A stretch of DNA of 41,639 bases, taken from contig JAQBPY010000032.1 in assembly GCA_028287285.1 (NCBI GenBank), positions 1 through 41,639 of the forward strand. Direction: 5' to 3'. Origin of the DNA: Gemmatimonadota bacterium. Its GTDB lineage: Bacteria; Gemmatimonadota; Gemmatimonadetes; Gemmatimonadales; Gemmatimonadaceae. The notes below the pieces were generated by a model. It did no database searches. It saw only the letters and a list, made by a program, of their open reading frames with translations, and had not been told where the DNA came from. A program made the translations under genes and the position numbers. This document shows, piece after piece, positions 1 through 8,660 of this stretch. Every line of letters begins with the position of its first letter. Position 1 is the first letter of the stretch.

Positions 1-140
1 TGACTGTGCTCTTCCTCAACTTTGCATCCGGGCTCAACCTCTACTACGCCGTACAGAATATCGCGGCCATTCCGCAGCAGTGGCTCCTTGGGCGCGAGCG
101 AGCGAAGTCGGCCCCGGTCAGTGTGTCAGCTCCCAAATGA
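1..140 (+). CDS. yidC: YidC/Oxa1 membrane protein insertase, C-terminal end (partial)
   Basis: Only the last 45 or so codons are in the window, and the gene starts upstream of it. The frame beginning at base 3 reads a hydrophobic segment typical of the last transmembrane helix of YidC (FASGLNLYYAVQNI followed by PQQWLL) and then a short polar tail ending in a TGA at 138-140. In this family the last helix carries an S/AGLxLYW-like stretch followed by a QQ pair, which matches. YidC inserts proteins into the inner membrane with or without the Sec translocon. Its position two genes before mnmE recalls the common yidC-mnmE order near the replication origin, here with an MBL-fold gene in between. 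The identification rests on the tail only. Confidence 0.8.
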   Translation, partial: TVLFLNFASGLNLYYAVQNIAAIPQQWLLGRERAKSAPVSVSAPK

Positions 141-217
141 GCGACGTAGGGGCTCGAGAACCGGGCTGGAAGGGGGCGCACCACTCTTGTGGCGCGCCCC
201 CTGCGCATAGGAGCTCC

Positions 218-1030
218 GTGAAGATCACATATATCGGCCACGCGACCCTGCTACTCGACATCGCGGGTATGAAGATCCTGACGGATCCCAACTTTGAGAG
301 CTCGCTGGGCAGGCTTTTACCGCGCGTGTCTGCACCAGGTGTGGCGTTGGACAAGCTGCCAGTGCTCGATGCGTTGCTGCTCACGCATGCGCATGCCGAC
401 CATCTGTCATTCAGGACGCTCGACCGGCTACCACGGAACATTCCGCTCTATGCGCCAGGCCCGGTGGTAAAGTGGCTGGTGCAGAAGGGATATGGGCATG
501 CTACGCCTCTCGACCCTGGAGAAAGTGTTCAGATGGGCAAGGTTCGAATTCATGCGGGCAAATCGGTGCATCAGGGAAATCGCTACGGCTTTGACCGGTG
601 GCGTAATGCAACCAATATGTACGTCATTGAAAGTCCGGACGAGAGCATTTTCTTTGCAGGTGACACGGCACTGACCGAGAGCACGCATCACCTGGTGGAG
701 CGCGTGTTATGGAATGGCGGGCGAGAGCTCGATGTCGCGCTCTTGCCCATTGGCTGGGCGCCATCCTGGAAGCCAGGGTTCAGGCGCGGGCATCTCACCA
801 GTGATGACGCGCTGGAATTGTTCAGGACACTACGTGCACGGGCGCTTTTTCCGTATCATTGGGGCACCTTTCGCCATGTGACAGCAAGTGCATACGACGC
901 GATCAACCGTTTGCGGGCCAGGCTCGAAGGATTTGCCGGACGAGAGCACGTGCACATCGTGGAGCCGGGTGAGTCACTCCTCGTGGACGATGCGGGCTTG
1001 TGCCGGATAGAGGCACGCCGGCCACTTTAG
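218..1030 (+). CDS. MBL-fold metal-dependent hydrolase (UlaG / NAPE-PLD-like)
   Basis: The protein has 270 residues. I chose the GTG at 218 because AGGAG lies 4 nt before it and the sequence from there ([14 protein letters not shown]) is the classic first strand of the UlaG-like metallo-beta-lactamase fold. The longer frame back to base 80 overlaps yidC and has no family features. Zinc-ligand motif HxHxDH is visible at about residues 57-62 (THAHADH), followed by the GDT of the second aspartate ligand region ([11 protein letters not shown]) and a late PYHWGTF histidine. These features resemble the lipid-phosphodiesterase/lactonase branch of the superfamily. The substrate cannot be read from sequence. 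It is inserted between yidC and mnmE and probably co-transcribed with them. Confidence 0.82.
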   Translation: MKITYIGHATLLLDIAGMKILTDPNFESSLGRLLPRVSAPGVALDKLPVLDALLLTHAHADHLSFRTLDRLPRNIPLYAPGPVVKWLVQKGYGHATPLDPGESVQMGKVRIHAGKSVHQGNRYGFDRWRNATNMYVIESPDESIFFAGDTALTESTHHLVERVLWNGGRELDVALLPIGWAPSWKPGFRRGHLTSDDALELFRTLRARALFPYHWGTFRHVTASAYDAINRLRARLEGFAGREHVHIVEPGESLLVDDAGLCRIEARRPL

Positions 1031-1053
1031 GCAGTACCACCCTCAATGCCAGC

Positions 1054-2397
1054 GTGCTGGGTGACGACCGCACCATCGCGGCCATCGCAACGGCATCAGG
1101 GCGAGGAGCGCTGGCCATTGTTCGCGCCAGCGGGCCCGGCGTACAGGCACTCGCCGCCGCACTGCTCACACCCGTGCCCGTGCGTGCTCGGCGCGCCACC
1201 CATGCGGTTCTGCGGGATGCCGACGGCACGGTGATCGATGATGTCGTCGCCACGCTGTTCTTCGGGCCACATTCGTTTACCGGCGAAGATGTGCTCGAGA
1301 TAGGAACGCACGGCGGCGCTGTTGTTCCAGCGGCGGTGCTGTCCGCGGCAATCCGTGCCGGTGCGCGAGAAGCGGAGCCTGGGGAGTTTACGCGCCGTGC
1401 CGTTCTCAATGGAAAGCTCGATCTGCTGCAGGCGGAAGCCATTGGCGACGTGATCGACGCACGAAGCTCCGCCGCACTGCGGCTGGCGCGACGACAGCTG
1501 GATGGTGGCTTGTCGGAGCGCGTTGTCCAGCTTCGCGCCCAGGTGCTGGCGCTCGAGGCGCTGCTCGCCTACGACATTGATTTTCCTGAAGAGGATGATG
1601 GGCCGGTTCCACGGGCGCGCATCATGGAGAAGGCCGAACAGACGCTTGGCGCGCTCGAGATGCTGCTGTCGACGGGAGCACATGGCGCACTCGTGCACGC
1701 CGGTGCGCTCGTGGTTCTTGCAGGCGCACCGAACGTGGGCAAGTCGTCGCTCTTCAATGCGCTGCTTGGCGAGGCGCGGGCGATTGTCACGGAAATTCCC
1801 GGCACAACGAGGGACGCCATCGAGGCGGTGCTCGATCTCCCGGGATGGCCATTGCGTCTGGTGGATACGGCGGGGATGCGCGACACGAACGACCCCGTTG
1901 AGCAGATGGGCATCGACGTTGCCGCACGCTACCTGGGTCGTGCGTCCATTGTGCTGGCATGCGTGGATTCCGCGGCGTCGGCAAGTGCGGTAGCCGTGTT
2001 GCGCGCACACACGAATGCCAGCGTGATCACTGTGCGCACCAAGGGTGATTTAGTACCAAATCAATACGAATTCGACGCAGACGTCGTTGTCAGTGCACAA
2101 AGTGGTCTTGGTCTGACCGCGCTCCTCGAGATGATCGAAGCACGGCTGGCAACAGAACATGGCCTGGTGACAACGGATGCCCCGGTACTCACGCGCGCTC
2201 GACACCGGGTGGCGGTGGATGAGGCATGTCGTGAGCTCGAGGCGTTCCTGAGGACGTGGCGCGACGAAGGCATGCCGGCGTCCGTCGCGGCTACACACGT
2301 ACGCTCCGCGGCAGATGCGCTCAGTGAGCTCATTGGTGCCGTGTACGTGGACGATGTGCTGGACGTGGTGTTCCGGAGCTTTTGCGTGGGGAAGTAG
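1054..2397 (+). CDS. mnmE: tRNA modification GTPase MnmE (TrmE)
   Basis: With MnmG, MnmE makes the 5-carboxymethylaminomethyl modification of wobble uridine in tRNAs. The 447-residue product has the full architecture. The N-terminal folate-binding domain opens with [18 protein letters not shown], and helical segments flank a G domain. G1 is GAPNVGKSS at about residue 224, the switch II motif is DTAGMRDT near 271, and G4 is TKGD near 329 instead of the usual NKxD. The C-terminal FCVGK carries the conserved cysteine (C444). The open frame reaches back to a GTG at 1000 inside the MBL gene. The GTG at 1054 gives the usual family length and leaves a 23-nt gap, so I prefer it. No mnmG is in the window. 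Confidence 0.93.
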   Translation: MLGDDRTIAAIATASGRGALAIVRASGPGVQALAAALLTPVPVRARRATHAVLRDADGTVIDDVVATLFFGPHSFTGEDVLEIGTHGGAVVPAAVLSAAIRAGAREAEPGEFTRRAVLNGKLDLLQAEAIGDVIDARSSAALRLARRQLDGGLSERVVQLRAQVLALEALLAYDIDFPEEDDGPVPRARIMEKAEQTLGALEMLLSTGAHGALVHAGALVVLAGAPNVGKSSLFNALLGEARAIVTEIPGTTRDAIEAVLDLPGWPLRLVDTAGMRDTNDPVEQMGIDVAARYLGRASIVLACVDSAASASAVAVLRAHTNASVITVRTKGDLVPNQYEFDADVVVSAQSGLGLTALLEMIEARLATEHGLVTTDAPVLTRARHRVAVDEACRELEAFLRTWRDEGMPASVAATHVRSAADALSELIGAVYVDDVLDVVFRSFCVGK

Positions 2398-2414
2398 CTC
2401 GCGGAGTACGAACG

Positions 2415-3353
2415 CTACGCCGTTGCGGCTGCATCTCGTGCGAGTTGGGCCAGCTCCGTTGCGCTTGCACGTACGGCCCACGCGATGCCACGTTCGGACA
2501 CGGCCGCCTCGGCCATGCGGGTGCCCAGATAGTAGCCGCTGCGTTCGGGCAGCACATACCGGTCAACTGTGCGCGCTTCGTCGCTCATGCCGCCGGAGAG
2601 ATAGCGCAGCCTGAGGCCCAGTCCGGCGCGATCGAGATCTTCACTCACGGCGCGCGCGACGATCGCCTCGAGCTCGCGCACGCGTGCGTATTGCCGTCGT
2701 GCGAAGCCAAAATACTCCCAGGCCGCATGACCGGGGCTGATCATCTGCGATACATGCACGGCGAGACCTTCATTCAGCAGCAGCTCGCGCAGGGACGCCT
2801 CACGGCCCGTGTCCCAGTACGAGTAGTTGCCGCCAGCCGCATCCACCAGGCTGCGCATCTCACTGCGGCTGCCGGGCGACGTGTACCGGATGGTGTGCGC
2901 GACCTCGTGTGCGAGCCATAGCGGAATCAGCTCGGGATCGAGGCCGAGTCCCTGTGTTTCCTGATTTGCCACAGAGGTAAAGTGCTCGAGGCAGACAAAG
3001 GCAACACCACGCCCGTCAATGACGAGCTCACCGGCATTTGCGGCACCCACGCCTACCATGAGCACGATGTCGACGTCGACGTCCTGCGCGAGCAGCCGGG
3101 CACATTGCTCGGCCGTGGAGCGTGCGAGAGCGACGACGTCCGTTCGTTCGAGCATCTCACGCAGATCTGTTCGATCGGCGAGCACCGTTGGACGAACCAC
3201 GTCGGCAAAGTGCGGCCCATCCGGATCTACGACGTAGTTGTGCCAGTAGGGGGCGAGAATACGGCGGTGCGTTTCGAAGTAGCGCTGATAGGCGGCGACG
3301 CGGTCTGTGCTATTGAGAACGGCAAAAAAATCAGGCAGCAGGTTGATCAGCAT
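2415..3353 (-). CDS. putative zinc-dependent protease (DUF2268/DUF5700-like, HExxH)
   Basis: This 312-residue protein runs convergent to mnmE, with only 17 nt between the two stop codons. The centre reads IPLWLAHEVAHTIRY, a HExxH zinc-metallopeptidase signature (HEVAH), followed about 40 residues later by LLNEGLAVHVSQ, which supplies the downstream glutamate of gluzincin-like folds. This arrangement is known from DUF2268-type putative proteases. There is no signal peptide, so it is probably cytoplasmic. The start is the ATG at 3351-3353. Before it on the minus strand lies TAGCTC followed by 8 nt, close to the leaderless TAnnnT pattern seen at other genes here. The substrate is unknown. Confidence 0.68.
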   Translation of the reverse strand: MLINLLPDFFAVLNSTDRVAAYQRYFETHRRILAPYWHNYVVDPDGPHFADVVRPTVLADRTDLREMLERTDVVALARSTAEQCARLLAQDVDVDIVLMVGVGAANAGELVIDGRGVAFVCLEHFTSVANQETQGLGLDPELIPLWLAHEVAHTIRYTSPGSRSEMRSLVDAAGGNYSYWDTGREASLRELLLNEGLAVHVSQMISPGHAAWEYFGFARRQYARVRELEAIVARAVSEDLDRAGLGLRLRYLSGGMSDEARTVDRYVLPERSGYYLGTRMAEAAVSERGIAWAVRASATELAQLARDAAATA

Positions 3354-3633
3354 TCGACCGGAGAGCTACCTGACAGAGAGCGGCGGGAGGCCCGTCACGC
3401 GTACGGGTGCGCCAGACACGAGCGCATTGGACGCGGAATGATAGCGGCGGCCGGTGGGGGGAACAAGAGACGACATCGCGCAATTCTTGAATGGAACGTG
3501 CGATGCATCACGTTGGAGGGGCGTAGACGCACCCAGACACAGTATGACGCGAAACTCTGTCCGGCCGCCGTCGACTGGCACGCTTCTTTCCTTTGTACTT
3601 CCCGTGAGCCGTTCCCGGCAGCCGGAGAGAACG
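3354..3633. other. 280-bp divergent intergenic region
   Basis: This gap separates the minus-strand HExxH protease from the plus-strand DUF2225 gene. A 36-codon minus-strand reading frame starts near 3476 and stops at 3366, but nothing in it resembles a known protein. GGAGAG at 3624-3629 serves as the ribosome binding site of the DUF2225 gene. I see no convincing hairpin or repeat. Confidence 0.4.
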
Positions 3634-4287
3634 ATGACAACGCTCCAACAGATCGAGCTACGCTGTCCCATCTGTGACACGCGCTTCAAGTCGCAGCAGG
3701 TCATTTCCACCAACTCGTTTGGCGGAAAGCGCACGGATTTTCACGAGCGTGCCGCCGGGACACAGCCGCTGCCGTACCTGATTCACATGTGCAACCGCTG
3801 TGGCTACTCCGGCGCGGAGCGCGACTTTACTGAGGATGCAGATGTTTCTCCCGTGCTCAAGGAGCATGTGTGGAGTGAGCTCGCACCGGCACTGTCGGCA
3901 GTGGCCATTTCCGGATCAGAGAAATACGAAGCGGCGGCGAAGGTTGCCGAATGGCAGGGGCTCGACACACGCCATGTCGCCGACCTGTTGCTGCGCGCGG
4001 CGTGGTGTTGCGTGGATGAGAACGACGTGGAAGCTGAGCGCTTCTACCGCCGCAAGTCTGCATGGAAGTTCGAGGAAGCGCTATCGAGCTACGATGGCGT
4101 CGTGCGCGAAGAGCGTGCCGTGCTGACCTATCTCGTGGGCGAGCTGTGGCGACGCGCAGGCGATGACCGGCAGTCACACGACTGGTTCAACCGTGTGGTA
4201 TCCGAAATCGCCGATCCCGGCAGTCAGCAATGGATTCTCGACGCCGCGCGCCAGCAGCGCGATTGTCCGAGAGAGTGGTTCGGCTGA
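3634..4287 (+). CDS. DUF2225 family protein with paired CxxC motifs
   Basis: The 217-residue protein starts at the ATG at 3634, with GGAGAG 4 nt before it. The N-terminus has a rubredoxin-like metal site: CPICDTRF near residue 11 and CNRCGYSG near residue 53. The C-terminal two thirds is helical and TPR-like (ADLLLRAAWCC, YLVGELWRRAGD, AARQQRD). This matches the DUF2225 family, whose function is not established. It converges on upp, one base separating the two stop codons, so transcripts from both sides would overlap here. Confidence 0.75.
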   Translation: MTTLQQIELRCPICDTRFKSQQVISTNSFGGKRTDFHERAAGTQPLPYLIHMCNRCGYSGAERDFTEDADVSPVLKEHVWSELAPALSAVAISGSEKYEAAAKVAEWQGLDTRHVADLLLRAAWCCVDENDVEAERFYRRKSAWKFEEALSSYDGVVREERAVLTYLVGELWRRAGDDRQSHDWFNRVVSEIADPGSQQWILDAARQQRDCPREWFG

Positions 4288-4288
4288 C

Positions 4289-4936
4289 CTAACGCGTTCC
4301 GAACAACCGGTCACCGGCGTCGCCGAGTCCGGGCAGGATGTACCCCTGCTCGTTGAGCTCGCGGTCGAGTGCCGCGCAATAGACCGTGACATCCGGGTGC
4401 GCGTCTGCGAGCCGCTTCACGCCCTCCGGTGCGGCAACCAGGCACAGGAACCGGATGCGAGTGGCTCCCGCACGCTTCAGTGAGGATACAGCCGCCGCGG
4501 CGCTTCCGCCCGTGGCGAGCATGGGATCGAGCAGAAAGAAATCGCGCTCGGAGGCATCTCCGGGCACCTTGAAGTAGTAGTCCACCGGTTCGAGCGTATC
4601 ATGATCGCGATACAGGCCGATGTGCCCCACGCGTGCCGACGGCACGAGCCGCGCCACGCCCTCCACCATTCCCAGGCCCGCGCGAAGGATGGGCACGAGC
4701 GTGAGCTTCTTTCCGCTCACCCGCTTGCCCGTCATCCGTTCGAGCGGTGTCTCCACGACGGCAGGCTCGAGTGTCAACTCACTCGTGGCCTCATAGGCAA
4801 TCAACGTTGCGATTTCGTCGACCAGCTCCTTGAAGATCTTCGTGGGCGTGGAACGGTCACGAAGCAGCGAGAGCTTGTGCTGCACGAGCGGATGCGACGC
4901 AACACGAAGCGTGGGAAAGGCAGGGGTGGTGTCCAT
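4289..4936 (-). CDS. upp: uracil phosphoribosyltransferase
   Basis: The enzyme makes UMP from uracil and PRPP in the pyrimidine salvage pathway. The 215-residue product has the whole family pattern: [13 protein letters not shown] near the start, [13 protein letters not shown], and the PRPP-binding loop [10 protein letters not shown], followed by a uracil-binding C-terminus ([13 protein letters not shown]). I took the ATG at 4936 (MDTTPAFP) rather than the much longer frame because it gives the family length and because TAGCTT lies exactly 7 nt before it, a leaderless promoter arrangement shared with several neighbours. It diverges from the 58-residue gene at 4964. Confidence 0.95.
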   Translation of the reverse strand: MDTTPAFPTLRVASHPLVQHKLSLLRDRSTPTKIFKELVDEIATLIAYEATSELTLEPAVVETPLERMTGKRVSGKKLTLVPILRAGLGMVEGVARLVPSARVGHIGLYRDHDTLEPVDYYFKVPGDASERDFFLLDPMLATGGSAAAAVSSLKRAGATRIRFLCLVAAPEGVKRLADAHPDVTVYCAALDRELNEQGYILPGLGDAGDRLFGTR

Positions 4937-4963
4937 GCGGCGGAAGCTACTAACTTCGCGCGC
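4937..4963. promoter_or_regulatory. back-to-back divergent leaderless promoter
   Basis: The 27 bp between two divergent ATG codons hold two TAnnnT boxes. TAACTT at 4951-4956 serves the plus strand with 7 nt to the ATG at 4964. TAGCTT (reverse complement of 4944-4949) serves the minus strand with 7 nt to the upp ATG. The boxes form a near-palindrome, AAGCTA-C-TAACTT. With a -10 box that close, the transcript should begin at or next to the ATG. No -35 consensus is visible on either side. Confidence 0.6.
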
Positions 4964-5140
4964 ATGAAAGAATACCAGGCTGTGATGCTGCGCTTGTCTC
5001 GGCACGCACGCGACGATGAAGATGCCCTGACGGACCTGCTGAACGAGAGAAGCCGAAGCGGATGGCGGCCGGCGATGATATCGCAGGACGATCACCGGCT
5101 CACCGTCGTGTTCGAACGTCCCAGTGATGGCGAGGGGTGA
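4964..5140 (+). CDS. small conserved-looking 58-residue protein (DUF4177-like)
   Basis: The peptide begins MKEYQAVML and has the shape of DUF4177-type small proteins: a short strand, one amphipathic helix ([14 protein letters not shown]), then WRPAMISQ and a final strand ([10 protein letters not shown]). That resemblance is by eye only. Support for a real gene is the perfect leaderless promoter spacing (TAACTT, 7 nt, ATG) and the divergent partner box for upp. The function is unknown. It lies 59 nt before the YdcF gene, which has its own similar promoter. Confidence 0.6.
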   Translation: MKEYQAVMLRLSRHARDDEDALTDLLNERSRSGWRPAMISQDDHRLTVVFERPSDGEG

Positions 5141-5186
5141 CCTGAGCGGCTGCCGCCGCGCCCTTCGCGCCCGGGGCCGCGCCGAC

Positions 5187-5199
5187 TAGCTTCCGGGCG
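5187..5199 (+). promoter_or_regulatory. leaderless -10 box for the ydcF-like gene
   Basis: TAGCTT at 5187-5192 is followed by 7 nt and the ATG at 5200. It is the same hexamer and spacing as the minus-strand upp promoter. Confidence 0.5.
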
Positions 5200-5805
5200 A
5201 TGCCCACTCGTCGTTCGCTTCCGGCACGCGTCGTGTTGGCGTTCCTCAGTCTCGTGCTGTTTGGCTGGCTCACGTCCCTCGTGGCGGTGCTGTTCTGGGA
5301 GCGGCACGACCAGACGCGTCCCGCGAGCGCCATCGTCGTGCTGGGCGCTGCGCAGTACGTGGGCCATCCATCACCGGTATTACGCGCCCGCCTCGATCAT
5401 GCCATCATGTTGTGGCACCGGGGCCTCGCGCCCACGCTCATTGTGACCGGAGGCCGTGGAGCGGGTGATACAACCAGCGAAGCTGCCGTGAGCCAGCGTT
5501 ATGCCCTGCAACATGGAGTCCCTGTTGGCGCCATCCTCCTCGAGAGCAAGGGCCGCACGACGAGCCAGTCCATGGACGGCGTCGCCCTGCTGCTGGGCAC
5601 GAGCAAGCGAAAGGACGTGCTGCTCGTGAGCGATCCGTTCCACATGTTCCGGGTAATCATCCTGGCGCGGCGCCACGGCCTCGAGCCCTATGCATCTCCC
5701 ACGCAGACCAGCCCTATTGCCGCCAGCCGCGCGGAACGATGGAAATACGCCCTGGGCGAATCCATCAAGGCACCGTTCGCCTTCATCTACGAGAGCAGCC
5801 GATGA
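5200..5805 (+). CDS. YdcF/SanA family (DUF218) envelope protein
   Basis: The product has 201 residues. An N-terminal membrane anchor at about 9-31 (VVLAFLSLVLFGWLTSLVAVLFW) is followed by the DUF218 domain: AIVVLGAAQY, then RLDHAIMLWHRG, LIVTGGRGAGD with the SEA segment after it, ESKGRTTSQS and LLVSDPFHMFR. These are the standard blocks of the YdcF/SanA/ElyC family, linked in other bacteria to envelope integrity and vancomycin exclusion. The enzymatic activity is not settled. Its stop overlaps the start of the first M16 gene as ATGA, so the two are probably translated together. Confidence 0.85.
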   Translation: MPTRRSLPARVVLAFLSLVLFGWLTSLVAVLFWERHDQTRPASAIVVLGAAQYVGHPSPVLRARLDHAIMLWHRGLAPTLIVTGGRGAGDTTSEAAVSQRYALQHGVPVGAILLESKGRTTSQSMDGVALLLGTSKRKDVLLVSDPFHMFRVIILARRHGLEPYASPTQTSPIAASRAERWKYALGESIKAPFAFIYESSR

Positions 5806-7169
5806 GACATCGAAAATTAGTAGCATTAGTAGCATTGTGTATATTAATTGGCGCAGCCGGCGTACAGGCGCAGAGCGTGCCCAGGCTTGCCTATGAAAAA
5901 ACGACGCTCGCCAACGGGCTCGAGGTCATTTTCCACGAAGACCACTCCACGCCCATCGTGGTGGTCGACACGTGGTACAAGGTGGGGTCGGCCAATGAAA
6001 AGCCCGGCCGAACCGGGTTTGCGCACCTGTTCGAGCACATCATGTTCATGGGCTCGCAGAACGTGCCCGTGGGTGCGTTCGACAAATGGCTGGAAGCGGC
6101 CGGTGCGAACAACAACGGTTCCACCACCAACGATCGGACCAACTACTACGAGTCCATGCCGTCCAATGCGCTGCCACTGGCGCTCTGGTTGGATGCGGAT
6201 CGCATGGGCAAACTGATCCCGGTGATGGATCAGGCAAAGGTCGATCTCCAGCGCGACGTGGTCAAGAACGAGCGGCGCCAGAGCTACGACAATGTGCCGT
6301 ATGGGACAGCCAACGAGACGATTGCTGCCGTGCTCTACCCACCCAACCACCCCTATCACTGGCCGGTCATTGGCTCGATGACGGACTTGAGTGCCGCGTC
6401 ACTCGATGATGTGAAGGAGTTCTTCCGCACCTACTACGCGCCCAACAACGCCACCCTCGTCATCGCCGGCGACTTCAACCGCGATTCTGCCGTTACGTGG
6501 GTGCAGCGGTACTTCGGCTCTATCCCGCGCGGGCCCGCTCTTCCGCCGCGTCCGTTCGCACTTCCGCCAGTTGTGGCGCGCGACACTTTCCTGGTCATCG
6601 AAGACAAGGTGACGCTCCCGCGCCTGTACGAGACATGGGCCGGTGGAAAGTTCTATGCACCAGACGATGCGCCGCTTGATGTATTGGGCGACGTCCTGGC
6701 CGGCGACAAGAATTCGCGCCTCTACAAGCGCCTGGTCTTCGACATGCAGGTGGCCCAGGATGTATCTGCCGGAAACAACAGTACGAGACTCGATGGCTAC
6801 TTTCGCATTGTCGTGACACCAAAGCCGGGCCAGACACCAACCCATATGGCAGAGATCGTCGCCGAGGAAATCGCGAAGGTCGTAAAGGATGGAGTCACGC
6901 CACGGGAGCTCGCTCGGGCACTCAACACCCGTCGAGCGTCGTTTCTGGATGGTATGGCGTCGGTGCTGGGGAAGGCAGACCTGCTCGCCCAATACAACTA
7001 CTACACAGGCACGCCTGACTACTCGCAGCAGGACGCCGCGCGGTATGACCGCGTGACCGCCACCGACATTCAGCGGGTTGCTGCACAATATCTCACCAAA
7101 CCCAAGGTCGTGCTCACCGTGGTGCCCGAAGGAAAGAAAGAGCTGATGGTTACGGGAGGCGTCAAGTGA
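5802..7169 (+). CDS. M16 zinc peptidase, catalytic subunit 1 (secreted)
   Basis: The 455-residue protein starts with a signal peptide (MRHRKLVALVALCILIGAAGVQAQ). The M16 inverted zinc motif HxxEH is intact in TGFAHLFEHIMF, and the downstream glutamate ligand region is VVKNERRQSYDN. A C-terminal M16_C domain follows. Family members are exported or periplasmic peptidases that work as a pair with a non-catalytic partner, which here is the next gene. The first 15 codons use TTA, GTA and ATA, unlike the GC-rich codons elsewhere, and contain the direct repeat TTAGTAGCATTAGTAGCA. Soft structure at the start of secreted proteins is one explanation. It begins with an ATGA overlap to the YdcF gene. Confidence 0.9.
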   Translation: MRHRKLVALVALCILIGAAGVQAQSVPRLAYEKTTLANGLEVIFHEDHSTPIVVVDTWYKVGSANEKPGRTGFAHLFEHIMFMGSQNVPVGAFDKWLEAAGANNNGSTTNDRTNYYESMPSNALPLALWLDADRMGKLIPVMDQAKVDLQRDVVKNERRQSYDNVPYGTANETIAAVLYPPNHPYHWPVIGSMTDLSAASLDDVKEFFRTYYAPNNATLVIAGDFNRDSAVTWVQRYFGSIPRGPALPPRPFALPPVVARDTFLVIEDKVTLPRLYETWAGGKFYAPDDAPLDVLGDVLAGDKNSRLYKRLVFDMQVAQDVSAGNNSTRLDGYFRIVVTPKPGQTPTHMAEIVAEEIAKVVKDGVTPRELARALNTRRASFLDGMASVLGKADLLAQYNYYTGTPDYSQQDAARYDRVTATDIQRVAAQYLTKPKVVLTVVPEGKKELMVTGGVK

Positions 7170-8647
7170 TGCGGCGTTCCCTCCTTCTTGGCGTCTTTGC
7201 CGCCAGTGCCTGTGGCACACCCGTGGTCACCACTCCCGTACCGGTTGCGCCTGTTGTAGCGACGTCGCAGGTGGACCTCACCAAGCCGCCCACGCTCGGG
7301 CCGCCGCCCGCGCTCTCGGTTCCGCCCATTGTAACCCGCCAGCTCGCCAACGGGCTCAAGATCATCGTCGTTGAACAGCACGAACTGCCACTGGCCGACG
7401 TGGTGCTCGAGATCAAGACAGGCGGTGAAGCGGATCCGCAGGGAAAACCGGGAACGGCAGCGATTACGTCGGCAATGCTGCTGGAAGGCACCGCCACACG
7501 GACTGCCCTCCAGATCGACGACCAGCAGGCGTTTCTGGGTGTCAGCATCAGCGCGCGCAGCGGCTGGGAGCAATCGCCCATTTCGCTGCACACCACAACG
7601 GCGCAGCTCGACAGCGCCATGGCACTGCTCGCAGACGTTGCATTGCATCCGTCGTTTCCCGTTGCGGACCTGGAGCGTGTTCGGAAGGCGCGGTTGACGT
7701 CGCTGCAACAGCTCCGCGACCGGGGTCCCGCAATCGCCGACCGTGCATACGCCGCCGCACTCTATGGCAGCGAGCATCCGTATGGCCGTCCGCTGGCCGG
7801 TACGGAGGCCTCCGTCGCATCCATCGCGCGTGAGGATCTCCAGAAGTTCTACGCCACGTATTACAGGCCGAACAATGCAACGCTGCTGGTCGTGGGTGAC
7901 GTAACGCCGGACGACGTGGAACGCCGAGCGCAGGCACTTTTTGGAGCGTGGACGAGTGCATCGGTGCCAGCGGTAACAACCGCCACCGCGAATACGGCAA
8001 AGACCACGACGCTGGTGCTCATCGACAAGCCAGGTGCTGCGCAATCGTCATTCCGGCTTGGTGGAATTGGTGCGGCGAGGTCGACGAGGGATTATTTCGC
8101 GCTCCAGGTGCTGAACACGCTGCTGGGTGGATCTTTTACCAGCCGGTTGAATCAGAACCTCCGCGAAGAGCACGGCTACACCTACGGTGCGAGCTCCGGA
8201 TTCAGTCTGCGCAAATCAGCGGGACCCTTTACCGCCAGCGCTGAAATCGTCACCGCCAAAACGGACTCGGCGCTCATGCAGTTCATGAAAGAGCTCGCAT
8301 CCATTCGCGACACCGTTCCGGCCGATGAGCTCGCGAAGGCGAAGCGCTACCTGCAACTGGGTCTGCCGGAGAACTTCGAGACCACGGGCGGTATTGCCGG
8401 TGAGTTGCTCCCGCTCGCCACCTATGACGTTCCGCTCGACTTCTACAACACGGCGGTGCAGCGTATTGGCGCCGTCACACAGGCCGACGTGATGCGTGTT
8501 GCGCGGCAGTACATCGATCTCAATACGCTCACCCTCGTGATCGTGGGCGACCGAAAGATAATCGAGCCAGGACTGCGGGCAATGAAGCCGGGCGAGATCA
8601 TCATCCGTGAAACGCGCGACGTACTGGGCGCGCCACCGACCCCATGA
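7169..8647 (+). CDS. M16 family protein, non-catalytic partner 1 (putative lipoprotein)
   Basis: The product has 492 residues. The ATG at 7169 overlaps the previous stop as TGATG, with GGGAGG before it; the GTG three bases upstream is an alternative. The N-terminus (LLLGVFAASAC) ends in a lipobox, so it is probably lipid-anchored. The M16 fold is clear (RQLANGLKIIVVE, then YYRPNNATLLVVGD, and NLREEHGYTYGASS), but where the catalytic sibling has HxxEH this protein reads GTAAITSAMLLEGT. The zinc site is therefore absent. NLREEHGYTYGA is the conserved R/Y segment that non-catalytic M16 subunits contribute to substrate binding. It should pair with the preceding gene product. Confidence 0.87.
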   Translation: MRRSLLLGVFAASACGTPVVTTPVPVAPVVATSQVDLTKPPTLGPPPALSVPPIVTRQLANGLKIIVVEQHELPLADVVLEIKTGGEADPQGKPGTAAITSAMLLEGTATRTALQIDDQQAFLGVSISARSGWEQSPISLHTTTAQLDSAMALLADVALHPSFPVADLERVRKARLTSLQQLRDRGPAIADRAYAAALYGSEHPYGRPLAGTEASVASIAREDLQKFYATYYRPNNATLLVVGDVTPDDVERRAQALFGAWTSASVPAVTTATANTAKTTTLVLIDKPGAAQSSFRLGGIGAARSTRDYFALQVLNTLLGGSFTSRLNQNLREEHGYTYGASSGFSLRKSAGPFTASAEIVTAKTDSALMQFMKELASIRDTVPADELAKAKRYLQLGLPENFETTGGIAGELLPLATYDVPLDFYNTAVQRIGAVTQADVMRVARQYIDLNTLTLVIVGDRKIIEPGLRAMKPGEIIIRETRDVLGAPPTP

Positions 8648-8660
8648 CCATCCTGACCTG

